The notes beneath the pieces were generated by a model. It did not search any database and was not told where the DNA came from. It saw only the letters and a list, made by a program, of their open reading frames with translations. A DNA stretch of 64,000 nucleotides. Origin: Bog-473 sp963824195 (GTDB lineage: Bacteria; Actinomycetota; Acidimicrobiia; Acidimicrobiales; RAAP-2). Location of the stretch: assembly GCA_963824195.1 (NCBI GenBank), contig CAWGOJ010000040.1:73872-137871 (forward strand), read 5' to 3'. This document shows, piece by piece, positions 26,195 to 35,044 of this stretch (the first letter of the stretch is position 1; every line of letters begins with the position of its first letter). Both the position numbers and the translations under genes were made by a program.

Positions 26195-27646
26195 TCAGAC
26201 CCCGGGCAGCACGGCCTGGTGGACCAAGGGCGTCACCGGCTCGGTCCGGCCGAGGGTGACCGGCGTCGGCGCGGTGTGGGACACGGGCGTCGGGTAGTCG
26301 CCGGTGAAGCACGCGTCGCAGAACCCTCCGTCGGCCCCGATGGCTTCCTTCAGGTTCTCGATGCTGATAAAGGCCAGCGAGTCCGCGCCGAGAATCTCGG
26401 CCATCTCGGCGACGGAGTGGTCGGTCGCCAGCAGCTCCTCGTAGGAGGGTGTGTCGATCCCGTAGAAGCAGGGCCAGCGCCACGGCGGGGACGAGATGCG
26501 CAGGTGGACCTCCGCCGCCCCGGCCTCGCGCAGCATGCGGATGACCGAACGCTGCGTCGTGCCACGCACGATGGAATCGTCCACCACCACCAGCCGCTTG
26601 CCGGCGATGGCGTCGGTGAGCGGGTTGAGCTTGCGCCGCACCGCGTCGGCCCGCTCCTGCTGGCCCGGGGCGATGAAGGAGCGCCCGATATACCGGTTCT
26701 TGACCAGGCCCTGCCCGTAGGGGATGCCGCTCGCCCGTGCGAAGCCCTCTGCGGCGGGGACCCCGGACTCGGGCACCCCCATCACCATGTCGGCCTCGGC
26801 GGGCGCCTGCACCGCCAGCAGCTCGCCCATCCGGCAGCGGGTCTCGTGGACCTCCCTGCCGTAGAGCCGGCTGTCGGGCCGCGCGATGTAGGCGAACTCG
26901 AAGATGCACAGCCGCGGCGCGACCTCGCGCAGCCAGGGGACCTCGAGGCTCGTCGGCCCGTCGGCGTCGATCACCACCAGCTCGCCCGGCGCGATCTCGC
27001 GCACGAAGGTGGCGCCGATGACGCTGAGGGCCGGTGTCTCGGAGGCCAGCACCCATCCCTCGGGGGCCTCGGCGGGGCCGAGCCGGCCCAGGCACAGCGG
27101 ACGGAACCCGTACGGGTCGCGCACGCCGAAGAGCCGCTCGGAGCTCATGAGGACGAGAGAGAACGCACCCTCCAGGATGGGGAGCACCAGCTGCAGCGCC
27201 GTGGAGAGGTCCTCGGTCTCGGGGAAGGACTGGGCCAGCAATTCGGCGACCACGTCGCTGTCGGTGGCGATCGACCCGGGCAGCATCCCGACCTTCTCGG
27301 CCAAGGCGCGGGTGTTGGTCAGGTTGCCGTTGTGCCCGAGAGCGAAGCCGGCCCGTCCGACGGGCCGGTAGACGGGCTGTGCCCCGGCCCAGTCGGAGGC
27401 GCCGTGCGTCGAGTAGCGGGTGTGGCCGATGGCCAGGTGGCCCGCCAATCCCGACAGCGTGCGCTCGTCGAACACGGTGGCGACGAGGCCCATGTCCTTG
27501 ACGACGGTGACGGTGTCACCGTCGCTGACCGCCATGCCGGCCGATTCCTGGCCCCGGTGCTGCAGGGCGAAGAGCCCGTCGAACGTGAGGTTGGCCACCC
27601 TCTTCCCGGGCGCGTAGACACCGAAGACACCGCACGCTTCCTTCAC
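26195..27646 (-). CDS. purF: Amidophosphoribosyltransferase
   Basis: 483 residues. After the short N-terminal VKEA comes Cys5 in CGVFGVY, the nucleophile exposed by propeptide removal in this class. The glutaminase half continues with LQHRGQESAGMAV and GHTRYSTHG, and the transferase half has the PRPP loop VVVDDSIVRGTTQ. Four cysteines with spacing seen in [4Fe-4S]-containing PurF enzymes (including LCIFEFAY and CDACF near the end) fit the Bacillus/actinobacterial type. It commits PRPP to purine synthesis. GTG start at 27646, with GGAGA upstream; the purL stop is 31 bases away. Confidence 0.94.
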   Translation of the reverse strand: MKEACGVFGVYAPGKRVANLTFDGLFALQHRGQESAGMAVSDGDTVTVVKDMGLVATVFDERTLSGLAGHLAIGHTRYSTHGASDWAGAQPVYRPVGRAGFALGHNGNLTNTRALAEKVGMLPGSIATDSDVVAELLAQSFPETEDLSTALQLVLPILEGAFSLVLMSSERLFGVRDPYGFRPLCLGRLGPAEAPEGWVLASETPALSVIGATFVREIAPGELVVIDADGPTSLEVPWLREVAPRLCIFEFAYIARPDSRLYGREVHETRCRMGELLAVQAPAEADMVMGVPESGVPAAEGFARASGIPYGQGLVKNRYIGRSFIAPGQQERADAVRRKLNPLTDAIAGKRLVVVDDSIVRGTTQRSVIRMLREAGAAEVHLRISSPPWRWPCFYGIDTPSYEELLATDHSVAEMAEILGADSLAFISIENLKEAIGADGGFCDACFTGDYPTPVSHTAPTPVTLGRTEPVTPLVHQAVLPGV

Positions 27647-27677
27647 GCGGTCTCCATTCTCGCACAGGCCCGTGGCG

Positions 27678-29954
27678 TCACGATTCGCCCAGGGCCCGGG
27701 CCAGGTTCCCCTCCTCGGCCTCCCGCAGGGCGTCGAGAGGGAGGTCGACCAGGCCCCCGAGGGTGAAGCGGTCGCCGCCGGCCCGGCCCAGGACGGCGGC
27801 GGGTATCCCGAGGGCGGCGGCCCGGGCACACAGGTCGTCGGGGTCGGCGGTGGCGAGGACGAAGCGGGAGGGCAGCTCGGTGAAGAGCTCGGCCCCGTCT
27901 GACGCCTCGAGCGCGCATCCCGTGGCGGCAGCAGCCGCCATCTCGGCCAGCGCCACCGCCAGGCCGCCCCCCGACACGTCGTGCACGGCGCGCACCAGAG
28001 CGGCGCCGCCCGCCCCACCCACCTGCTCGGCGACGAGCCCGGCGACGAAGGCGCACACCGCCGCGTGCGCCGCGAAGTCCACGGCCGGCACCCGGCCGGC
28101 ACGGTGGGCGCGTCGCTCGGTGGCCCAGCGCGTGCCCTCGAGGGGGAAGGTCCCGTCGGGCGCCGACCGCCGGCCGAGCACCACGACGGCGTCACCGGCC
28201 GACCAGGCGCGCCCGGGTGGCCGCGCCACGACGGCGTCGACGAGTCCGAGCACCCCGAGCACCGGCGTGGGGTCGATGTCCGACCCGCCGCTCTCGTTGT
28301 AGAAGCTCACGTTCCCGCCGACTACCGGGAGGGACAGGGAGCGGCACGACTCGGCCATCCCGTCGATGCACTCGGAGAGCTGCCACATGACTTCGGGGTG
28401 CTCGGGGTTGCCGAAGTTGAGGCAATTCACGACGGCCACCGGCGTCGCGCCGACGCAGGCCAGGTTGGCGACGCCCTCGGCGAGGACGAGCGCCGTGCCC
28501 GCCCGCGGGTCGAGCGCGCACGCCCGCGGGTTGGAGTCGGTCGTCACGGCGACACCCCGGGACGAGCGCGGCAGCCCGGGGCCCGCCAGTCGCAGCAGGG
28601 CGGCATCGCCGCCGGGGCCCTCCACCGTGTTCAAGAAGAGCTGGTGGTCGTACTGGCGGTAGACCCAGCGCGGGGAGCGCAGCAGCGCCAGAAGGTCGCC
28701 GCCGCAGTCGGTGGGCGGCTTGGGCGGCTCGGCATCCCGGCGTGCCGGCGCGTGCCGCGGGCGGTCGTAGAGCGGCGCGTCGTCGGAAAGGGACGCCGCC
28801 GGCACGTCGGCCAGCACAGGGCCGTCCATGCCGTCGCGGATGCGCAGGCGCCCGCCCCCGTCGGGGTCGGGCGCGGTGACCGTGCCGATGACGGTGGCCC
28901 GCACCTCCCACTTGGCGCAGATGGCCGCCACCGCCGGCCACGACGCCGGGGCGACGATGGCCAGCATGCGCTCCTGGCTCTCGCTCGTCATCACCTCCCA
29001 CGGCTCCATGCCCTCCTCGCGCCGGGGCACCGCGGACACGTCGACGTCCATGCCGACGCCGCCGCGTCCGGCCGTCTCGCTCGTGGCACAGGCCAGGCCC
29101 GCACCGCCGAGGTCCTGGATCCCGACCACGAGCTTGGTGTCGAGCAGCTCGAGGCACGCCTCGATGAGCCGCTTCTCCTCGAAGGGGTCGCCCACCTGCA
29201 CGCTCGGCCGCTTGGTGTCGTCCGCGGCGCCCTCTTCGTCGCCGCTGAACCCGGCCGAGGCGAGGACGCTCACCCCGCCGATGCCGTCGCGTCCCGTGCT
29301 CGAGCCGAGCAGCACGGCCAGGTTGCCCGGACCCGACGCGATGCCCAGCACGAGCCGCTCGGTCGGGAGCGCGCCCATGCAGAGCACGTTGACGAGAGGG
29401 TTCTGGGCGTAGCAGGGGTCGAAGGTCAGCTCGCCGCCGACGGTCGGCACCCCGACGGAGTTGCCGTAGCCCGAGATCCCACCCACCACCCCCTCGACCA
29501 GCCAGCGCTGGCGGGCGTCGTCGGGCGGGCCGAAGAAGAGCGGGTCCATCACCGCCAGCGGCCGCGCCCCCATGGTGAAGATGTCGCGCAGAATGCCGCC
29601 CACGCCGGTGGCGGCACCCTGGTAGGGCTCAATGGCAGAGGGGTGGTTGTGGCTCTCGATCCGGATGGCCACAGCGATGCCGTCGCCGGCGTCGATCACC
29701 CCGGCGTTCTCACCCGGCCCGACCAGCACCCGGGGGCCCTCGGTGGGCAGGCGCCGCAGGTGCAGCCGGGACGACTTGTACGAGCAGTGCTCGCTCCACA
29801 TCACCGCGTAGAGGGCGAGCTCCAGGTGGTTGGGCGGGCGGCCGAGGATCTTGCCGACGGCGTCGAACTCGTCATCGGTCAGTCCGAGCGCACGGTGCAG
29901 GGACTCCTCGACCGGCGGCTGGTCGGGCGGCAGCGCCTCGGCCGGGGGGGTCAT
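27678..29954 (-). CDS. purL: Phosphoribosylformylglycinamidine synthase subunit PurL (small type)
   Basis: 758 residues, the size of the small PurL that needs PurS and PurQ partners, both present at 34106-35044. Motifs include MWSEHCSYKSSRLHLRRLPT, RIESHNHPSAIEPYQGAATG, GGILRDIFTMGARP and the second half DSNPRACALDPR with NCLNFGNPEHPEVMWQLSEC. It uses ATP and glutamine-derived ammonia to make FGAM. The ATG at 29954 is chosen because GGAGGT sits immediately before it; an earlier start at 30005 adds 17 unlikely residues. First gene of purL-purF-purM-pyrE and divergent from the patatin-like gene. Confidence 0.94.
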   Translation of the reverse strand: MTPPAEALPPDQPPVEESLHRALGLTDDEFDAVGKILGRPPNHLELALYAVMWSEHCSYKSSRLHLRRLPTEGPRVLVGPGENAGVIDAGDGIAVAIRIESHNHPSAIEPYQGAATGVGGILRDIFTMGARPLAVMDPLFFGPPDDARQRWLVEGVVGGISGYGNSVGVPTVGGELTFDPCYAQNPLVNVLCMGALPTERLVLGIASGPGNLAVLLGSSTGRDGIGGVSVLASAGFSGDEEGAADDTKRPSVQVGDPFEEKRLIEACLELLDTKLVVGIQDLGGAGLACATSETAGRGGVGMDVDVSAVPRREEGMEPWEVMTSESQERMLAIVAPASWPAVAAICAKWEVRATVIGTVTAPDPDGGGRLRIRDGMDGPVLADVPAASLSDDAPLYDRPRHAPARRDAEPPKPPTDCGGDLLALLRSPRWVYRQYDHQLFLNTVEGPGGDAALLRLAGPGLPRSSRGVAVTTDSNPRACALDPRAGTALVLAEGVANLACVGATPVAVVNCLNFGNPEHPEVMWQLSECIDGMAESCRSLSLPVVGGNVSFYNESGGSDIDPTPVLGVLGLVDAVVARPPGRAWSAGDAVVVLGRRSAPDGTFPLEGTRWATERRAHRAGRVPAVDFAAHAAVCAFVAGLVAEQVGGAGGAALVRAVHDVSGGGLAVALAEMAAAAATGCALEASDGAELFTELPSRFVLATADPDDLCARAAALGIPAAVLGRAGGDRFTLGGLVDLPLDALREAEEGNLARALGES

Positions 29955-30082
29955 GGTGACCTCCAGGTTAGAGGCCGCGCCAGGCGCGCCCAACCCCCTG
30001 GCCAACCGGTGTGCGGCACGAGAATCCGCCGCTCGGACTCGCTACGCTCTCGTCCATCGCGGGGAACGGGAGGGGGCTCATC

Positions 30083-31345
30083 ATGGGCGGTTCCGGCGCA
30101 GGGCACGCAGCGTCGAGGGGGGACATCGTGATCGACCCCGGCGCGCCGTACGGGTACTCCCGCTCGGCCGAGCTCCAGGGGCAGTTCGAGCAGGCGGCGG
30201 CCAACCTGCTGGCGGCCGACGGGTGGAGCGGGGGCGGGTCCAAGGAGCTCGTCGCCGACCTTGCCCTCGAGGGCGGCGGCGTCAAGGGCATCGGCATCGT
30301 GGGGGCCGTCTCCGCGCTGGCCGAGGCCGGCTACCGCTTCCAGCGGGTGGCCGGGACGAGCGCCGGCGCCATCGCGGCGTCGCTCATCGCGGCGATCTCA
30401 AAGAAGGGCGACCCCATGACGACCCTCCAGGGGTACCTCGACGACCTGACCTTCACCGAGTTCATGCCCAAGGGCAAGCTGCACACGTTCCTCGACCACC
30501 ACTTCGGCAACGCCGGCGAGGTCCTGTCCTCCGCCGAGGTCCTCACCCACAAGATGGGCGTCTACGACGGCGCCTACCTCTTCACCTGGCTCGAGCCGAT
30601 CATGCACGACCTCGGTGTGCACACCTTCGCGGATCTCGGGATCACCCAGGAGGAGGACCCCGGCATGAGCCTCCCCCCGAGCCGCCGCTACCGGCTCGTC
30701 GTGCACACGTCGGACGTCACCCGCGGCCAGCTGGTCCGCCTGCCCTGGGACTACGGCTACTACGGGCAGGACCGGGACACCCAGGACGTCGTCGGGGCCG
30801 TGCGCGCGTCCATGTCGATCCCGTTCTTCTTCGAGCCGGTCACCTTCACGGCGCTGCCGGCCGAGGTCGACGTGCCTCGCCCCGGCGGGGGCGCCATCCG
30901 CACCCGCTACGAGGGGGGCACGGTGACATGGGTGGACGGTGGCATGCTGCGGAACTTCCCGATCAACGCCTTTGAGCGGGAGGATGGCGGGGAGCCCCGC
31001 TGGCCCACCATCGGGGTCAAGCTGTCCTCCCTCCAGACCGAGGTCCCGTCCACCCAGGCGGCGAAGAGTGCCTACGGCGAGGCACGGGGCTGCCTGCACA
31101 CGATGATGAGCGAGTGGGATGGCTACAGCGTCGACGCCGCCACGGCCGGTCGCACCATCTTCGTGGACAACGCCGGGATCTCGACCACCGACTTCGACCT
31201 TACGACCGACCAACGCCACCAGCTCTTCGTGAACGGCGTCGCGGCGGCCACCTCCTTCATCATCGAGATGGGCGCCCGGGGCGGGGTCCCGCGCACCGAG
31301 AGCGAGGCGCGCCAGGTGGTGCGCGAGTGGGCGGCGGCGGGCTGA
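30083..31345 (+). CDS. Patatin-like phospholipase
   Basis: 420 residues. Patatin features: the oxyanion motif LEGGGVKGIGIVGAVSAL, the nucleophile Ser93 in AGTSAGAIAAS, the SMSIPFFFEPV segment, and the catalytic Asp in VTWVDGGMLRNFPI. No signal peptide or membrane segment is evident, so it is probably a cytosolic or peripherally bound acyl hydrolase acting on phospholipid or other lipids. The ATG at 30083 follows GGGAGGGGG; an upstream in-frame ATG at 30011 lacks a ribosome site. It stands between the two purine arms and divergent from purL, with no obvious link to nucleotide metabolism. Confidence 0.85.
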   Translation: MGGSGAGHAASRGDIVIDPGAPYGYSRSAELQGQFEQAAANLLAADGWSGGGSKELVADLALEGGGVKGIGIVGAVSALAEAGYRFQRVAGTSAGAIAASLIAAISKKGDPMTTLQGYLDDLTFTEFMPKGKLHTFLDHHFGNAGEVLSSAEVLTHKMGVYDGAYLFTWLEPIMHDLGVHTFADLGITQEEDPGMSLPPSRRYRLVVHTSDVTRGQLVRLPWDYGYYGQDRDTQDVVGAVRASMSIPFFFEPVTFTALPAEVDVPRPGGGAIRTRYEGGTVTWVDGGMLRNFPINAFEREDGGEPRWPTIGVKLSSLQTEVPSTQAAKSAYGEARGCLHTMMSEWDGYSVDAATAGRTIFVDNAGISTTDFDLTTDQRHQLFVNGVAAATSFIIEMGARGGVPRTESEARQVVREWAAAG

Positions 31346-31349
31346 GCGC

Positions 31350-31940
31350 TCAGCCGGGACGGTCGGCACGGACCACCACGAGGTCCCGCTCCGCCCACAC
31401 GCCGGCCGCGTCGAACCCGGCGTCGGCCAGCCAGCCGAGCTGCTCGGCCAGCGTCGACGGCCGGTCGTAGGCGGCGCTCAGCGGCGTCACCGCGTCGGCC
31501 GGGTCGACCGGGATCACCACGTCGCCCAGCACGAAGCGGCCCCCGGGGCGCAGCAGGCCCCGCACCCGGGCGAACAGCGCGGCCTTGTCGTGGCCCTCGA
31601 GATGGTGCACGGCGAGGGCCGAGACGACCAGGTCGAAGGGCCCGGGGGGCAGCGGGTCGATCAGCTGGGCCACCACCAGCTCGACCGCCGGCCCAGGCAG
31701 CCGGGCGCGGGCCGCGTCGAGCATCGCCTCGTTCTTGTCGATCCCGACCGCCGCCGCTCCGCCGTGCCGCTCGAGCACGGCGGCCAGGGTCTCCCCGGTG
31801 CCGGTCCCGAGATCGAGCACCCTCGTCACGGTCATCCCCTCGCTGGCCTCGGCCACCGCCTCCTGCAGGCGCCCGTAGGCCGGCACCTCGGCCCGCATCA
31901 CGTCGAGGTAGGTGGCGGGGTCGAAACCGGACTGGCTCAT
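31350..31940 (-). CDS. Class I SAM-dependent methyltransferase
   Basis: 196 residues. The SAM-binding motif I is VTRVLDLGTGTGETLAAVLE, the acidic residue of motif II is VGIDKNEAML, motif IV is PFDLVVSALAVHHL and post-motif GLLRPGGRFVLGDVVIP is present. The substrate is unknown; the type resembles small-molecule and tRNA/ubiquinone-like methyltransferases. The ATG at 31940 overlaps the stop of the upstream membrane-protein gene (ATGA), so the two are coupled. It is convergent with the patatin-like gene, with only 4 bases between stops. Confidence 0.85.
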   Translation of the reverse strand: MSQSGFDPATYLDVMRAEVPAYGRLQEAVAEASEGMTVTRVLDLGTGTGETLAAVLERHGGAAAVGIDKNEAMLDAARARLPGPAVELVVAQLIDPLPPGPFDLVVSALAVHHLEGHDKAALFARVRGLLRPGGRFVLGDVVIPVDPADAVTPLSAAYDRPSTLAEQLGWLADAGFDAAGVWAERDLVVVRADRPG

Positions 31941-32332
31941 GACGACAGCAGGGCCTCTCGCCGGGTCCAGGCCCAGTGCAGGACGAAGACGGACAGGCCC
32001 AGGGTCACGAGGTTAATGGCGAGCTCCACCAGGCCGTTGGCGCCCTTGCCCCAGACCCCGTGCTCCAGGTCGTAGAGCACGTCCATCCCGAAGAGGTAGA
32101 GCCCCGCCCCACCGCCCACGAGAAGCCAGAACAGGGCCGCCCGCCGCGCCGTCACGAGGCAGTACGAGGCGGCGACCAGGCACAGCGCCAGCCAGCCGTC
32201 GGCCAGGGGGAAGGCGTCCTCGAACTGGGTGTACGCCGCGCCCGTCTCCGACGCCACGAGGGAGCGGTGGACCAGCCAGGCGACCCAGTAGGCGGCGATG
32301 AGCGCCGCGGCGCCGAGCAGCACGCCGGCCAT
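31937..32332 (-). CDS. Small integral membrane protein
   Basis: 131 residues when started at the ATG at 32332, which has AGGGAG about nine bases upstream. Upstream in-frame starts (GTG 32380, ATG 32419) add a short hydrophilic lead and cannot be excluded. Four hydrophobic segments are visible: GVLLGAAALIAAYWVAWLV, LADGWLALCLVAASYCLV, ALFWLLVGGGAGLYLFGM and a last one around LAINLVTLGLSVFVLHWAW. There is a conserved-looking loop DVLYDLEHGVW. I do not recognise the family. It is translationally coupled to the methyltransferase, whose substrate may therefore be membrane-linked, though this is only a guess. Confidence 0.65.
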   Translation of the reverse strand: MAGVLLGAAALIAAYWVAWLVHRSLVASETGAAYTQFEDAFPLADGWLALCLVAASYCLVTARRAALFWLLVGGGAGLYLFGMDVLYDLEHGVWGKGANGLVELAINLVTLGLSVFVLHWAWTRREALLSS

Positions 32333-32577
32333 CGTCCGGCGCTCCCTGGCATCGACGGTTGCGCCCGGTGGTGCGGCCACCAGGGCAGGGTAACCCCCGT
32401 CCGGCCGGAAATGGCCCATGCAGTCCGGCCCAATGGTGATGACCGGAACACCCCGATTGTGCGGTTGCACTGCGCACAAAATGGGGAATCGATGCACGCT
32501 GCTTCATCCGAAATGGGATGGGAAGAAACATCGTGAATTGATGCATATGGTTGTTCGCAGCGCGTCACAATGGGAGC

Positions 32578-33006
32578 ATGGCAACCAAGGCAAGAACTCC
32601 GGCTCCTCGCAAGCCCATGAGCACCGGCCACAAGGCCGCCCTCGCTCGTGGACGCGCCGAGAGTGCATCCGTCCGCCACTATCTCGAGGCGCTCGAGACG
32701 TCCAAGCCCAAACGGGGCCGCAAGCGCACCCCGGCCTCCATCGACCGCCGGCTGGCGGCGATCGAGTCCCAGCTCGCCACGGCCGACGCGCTCACCCGGC
32801 TCCACCTGCTCCAGGAGCAGAAGGACCTTCTCGACGAGCGCTCCCGGGGCAACCAGGTGAAGGACCTGAGCGCGCTCGAGAAGCAGTTCATCAAAGTGGC
32901 CAAGGCCTACGGCGAGCGCAAGGGCATCACCTACAGCACCTGGCGGGCGGCGGGCGTGAGCGCCGCCGTCCTCCAGAAGGCCGAGATCTCACGCGCCCGG
33001 ACCTGA
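32578..33006 (+). CDS. Small basic coiled-coil protein of unknown function
   Basis: 142 residues. The lysine/arginine/proline-rich N-terminus (MATKARTPAPRKPMSTGHKA) leads into ALARGRAESASVRHYLEALE. A helical heptad-like part follows (RLAAIESQLATADALTRLHL) and the protein ends with AYGERKGITYSTWRAAGVSA. It resembles conserved actinobacterial small proteins, possibly nucleic-acid binding because of the basic tail, but I cannot name a family. The ATG at 32578 has GGGAG directly upstream. An AT-richer promoter-like region (about 32420-32570) with the near-repeats GAATCGATGCA and GAATTGATGCA precedes it. Confidence 0.7.
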   Translation: MATKARTPAPRKPMSTGHKAALARGRAESASVRHYLEALETSKPKRGRKRTPASIDRRLAAIESQLATADALTRLHLLQEQKDLLDERSRGNQVKDLSALEKQFIKVAKAYGERKGITYSTWRAAGVSAAVLQKAEISRART

Positions 33007-33011
33007 CCGGG

Positions 33012-34037
33012 TCACCCGCCGGGCGCCGGCCCTTTTGGCATCCGGGTCGGCTTGGCGGCCTCTGAGTTCTGGCCCCCCGGAGCAGCCGGCGCGAGGTACT
33101 GCTCGATGGCCTGGGCCAGGCCACCCGCGATCACGGCCTGGCCCGACGGGCTGGCGGCCAGGCTGCCCTCGTAGGGGTCGGTGATGAACAGCGGCTCGAT
33201 GAGCGCGCCCGGCATCTCGCTCGGCGTCGTGAACCACCCGGGATCGGACGGGCCGAGCAGCAGCAGGTGGCCGTAGTCGGCTGCCGCCGTGCTGAGCGCC
33301 GGGCCGCCGAGCTGGCTGTCGTCGACGACGCCGAGATTGGGGATCCCCCAGCCCTGGGCGTTCATGGCGGCGAGGACGTCGTTCTGGACCAGGGTCGCCA
33401 GGCGGAGGTTCTGCGCCGAGAAGGGCCGGGCGGTGTCGAAGCCCGTCACGGCGCCGGCGTCGTACGAGGAGCCGCCGGCATCGAAGTAGATGCCCACGAG
33501 GACGTCCGCCTTGGCCATGTCGGCGCAGACGTCCCGGGCCGCTACGTCGTCGTGGACGCCCTGGACCGTGAAGAGATTGCCCGAGACGTCGCCGGGCAGG
33601 GGGCGGATCACCGTCTCCGCCCCGGTGCGCGACACCACCACCGTGAACCCCTTGGCCCGGAGGAGGTTCATGGCGTCGAGCTCGACCGGGAGCGTCTCGT
33701 CGGCCTCCTCAATGGTCTGGCCCGACTGGGTCTCCCCCACGCCACCCGGATCGATGCCGCCGTGGCCGGCGTCGAGGAAGACGGTCAGGTGGCGGTCGCC
33801 CGACTTCGGCGGGTACTCCACGCACGCCCCGGGCTCGAAGTACTTCGCGTCGATGGCGCGTCCGGTGGCCAACGGGCGGGCGGGCGAAGCCCGGAGCGTG
33901 GCGCCCGACGCGCACGACGGCGCCGCGACGACGGCGACGGCGACGGCCGCGACGACGAGCGCGAGCGCGTGCCGGCGGCGAATCCACAGCGAGCCCACAG
34001 CCCGTCCCTGGGCGCGCGTCACGGTCCGCTTGTGCAT
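33012..34037 (-). CDS. N-acetylmuramoyl-L-alanine amidase-like exported protein (Amidase_3)
   Basis: 341 residues. The N-terminus is basic (MHKRTVTRAQGRAVG, then IRRRH) followed by a hydrophobic stretch (ALALVVAAVAVAVVAAPSC) with a cysteine, so it is exported and perhaps lipid-anchored or cleaved. The Amidase_3 core starts at HLTVFLDAGHGGIDPGG (zinc His) with the glutamate in EEADETLPVE, and ends with LIEPLFITDPYEGSL (catalytic Glu). At the position of the second zinc histidine, usually in SIHxN, the sequence reads VGIYFDAGG, a Tyr. The enzyme may be weak, inactive, or regulatory. It acts on peptidoglycan if active. It lies 68 bases after purQ on the same strand. Confidence 0.8.
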   Translation of the reverse strand: MHKRTVTRAQGRAVGSLWIRRRHALALVVAAVAVAVVAAPSCASGATLRASPARPLATGRAIDAKYFEPGACVEYPPKSGDRHLTVFLDAGHGGIDPGGVGETQSGQTIEEADETLPVELDAMNLLRAKGFTVVVSRTGAETVIRPLPGDVSGNLFTVQGVHDDVAARDVCADMAKADVLVGIYFDAGGSSYDAGAVTGFDTARPFSAQNLRLATLVQNDVLAAMNAQGWGIPNLGVVDDSQLGGPALSTAAADYGHLLLLGPSDPGWFTTPSEMPGALIEPLFITDPYEGSLAASPSGQAVIAGGLAQAIEQYLAPAAPGGQNSEAAKPTRMPKGPAPGG

Positions 34038-34105
34038 ACAGGTGCAACCATACGGAGCACGGCTGAAGATTTGATGACGCGTGCGCCCGGGTGGCGCGCG
34101 CGTGC

Positions 34106-34792
34106 CTACGCGGCCGCGCTGGTGGCGGCGGCCGAGACGAGCGAGCGCAGCAGCACCAACCCGTCCTCGGAGCCGAGCAGCGTGGAGCTGGCGCGTTCGG
34201 GGTGGGGCATGAGGCCGACCACGTTGCCCGCCTCGTTGGCGATGCCGGCGATGGCGTCGATCGACCCGTTGGGGTTCTCGCCGTCGGCGTAGCGCAGCAC
34301 GATCCGGTCCTCGGCCTGCAGGCGGTGCAGCGTGTCGGCATCGCAGGTGTAATTCCCCGAGAAGTGGTTGATGGGCATGACGAGCTCGTCGCCCACCGCC
34401 GCCCCGCACGTGAGCACCGACGAGGTCGAGGTGACCACCAGGCGGACCGGCTGGCACAAGAAGCGCAGCCGCCCGTTCTTCTGCAGCGCGCCCGGCAGCA
34501 GGCCCGCCTCGGTCAGCACCTGGAAGCCGTTGCAGATGCCGACGACGGGCCCGCCGGAGCGGGCGAAGTCGTTGACCGCCTCCATCACGGGCGAGAAGCG
34601 GGCCAGGGCGCCCGGGCGCAGGTAGTCGCCGTGGGCGAAGCCGCCGGGCAGGACGACGGCGTCGACCCCCCGGAGGTGCGCGTCACCGTGCCAGAGGAGC
34701 ACGCCTTCGGCGCCGACGGCCTCGACGGCCTGGACGACGTCGTGCTCGCAATTGCTCCCGGGGAAGACGACGACGCCGATACGCGGGGCCAC
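34106..34792 (-). CDS. purQ: Phosphoribosylformylglycinamidine synthase subunit PurQ
   Basis: 228 residues, a class I glutamine amidotransferase. Nucleophile Cys in VGICNGFQVL, N-terminal RIGVVVFPGSNCEHDVVQAV, and the His-Glu pair in VVGLMPHPERA. It hydrolyses glutamine and passes ammonia to PurL with PurS as linker. The start is the GTG at 34792, immediately after the purS stop, so coupling is tight. It is the last gene of the purA-purD-purB-purC-purS-purQ run; purL is found separately at 27678-29954. Confidence 0.94.
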   Translation of the reverse strand: MAPRIGVVVFPGSNCEHDVVQAVEAVGAEGVLLWHGDAHLRGVDAVVLPGGFAHGDYLRPGALARFSPVMEAVNDFARSGGPVVGICNGFQVLTEAGLLPGALQKNGRLRFLCQPVRLVVTSTSSVLTCGAAVGDELVMPINHFSGNYTCDADTLHRLQAEDRIVLRYADGENPNGSIDAIAGIANEAGNVVGLMPHPERASSTLLGSEDGLVLLRSLVSAAATSAAA

Positions 34793-35044
34793 TCAGATCG
34801 CCTCGAGCTCGAGCCGGCTCTGCTCTATGACCGGGTTGGCCAGCAACCGGTCGGCCAGCTCGGTCGCCGTGGTGCGCGCCGCACCCTCGTCGGGGGCGTC
34901 GACCTCGAAGCTGAAGGACCGGCCGGCCCGCACATGGGCCACCCCGTCGAAGCCGAGCGCGGGCAGCGCCCGCTCAATGGTCGCCCCTTCGGGGTCCGCG
35001 ATGCCGGGCCGCAACTGCACCTCCACGCGCGCCCGGAACCTCAT
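34793..35044 (-). CDS. purS: Phosphoribosylformylglycinamidine synthase subunit PurS
   Basis: 83 residues, the usual size. The sequence runs RFRARVEVQLRPGIADPEGA, then the conserved ALPALGFDGVAHVRAGRSFS and a C-terminal DRLLANPVIEQSRLELE. PurS bridges PurL and PurQ in the FGAM synthase complex. The ATG at 35044 overlaps the purC stop as ATGA, and its stop abuts the purQ start. Confidence 0.92.
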   Translation of the reverse strand: MRFRARVEVQLRPGIADPEGATIERALPALGFDGVAHVRAGRSFSFEVDAPDEGAARTTATELADRLLANPVIEQSRLELEAI

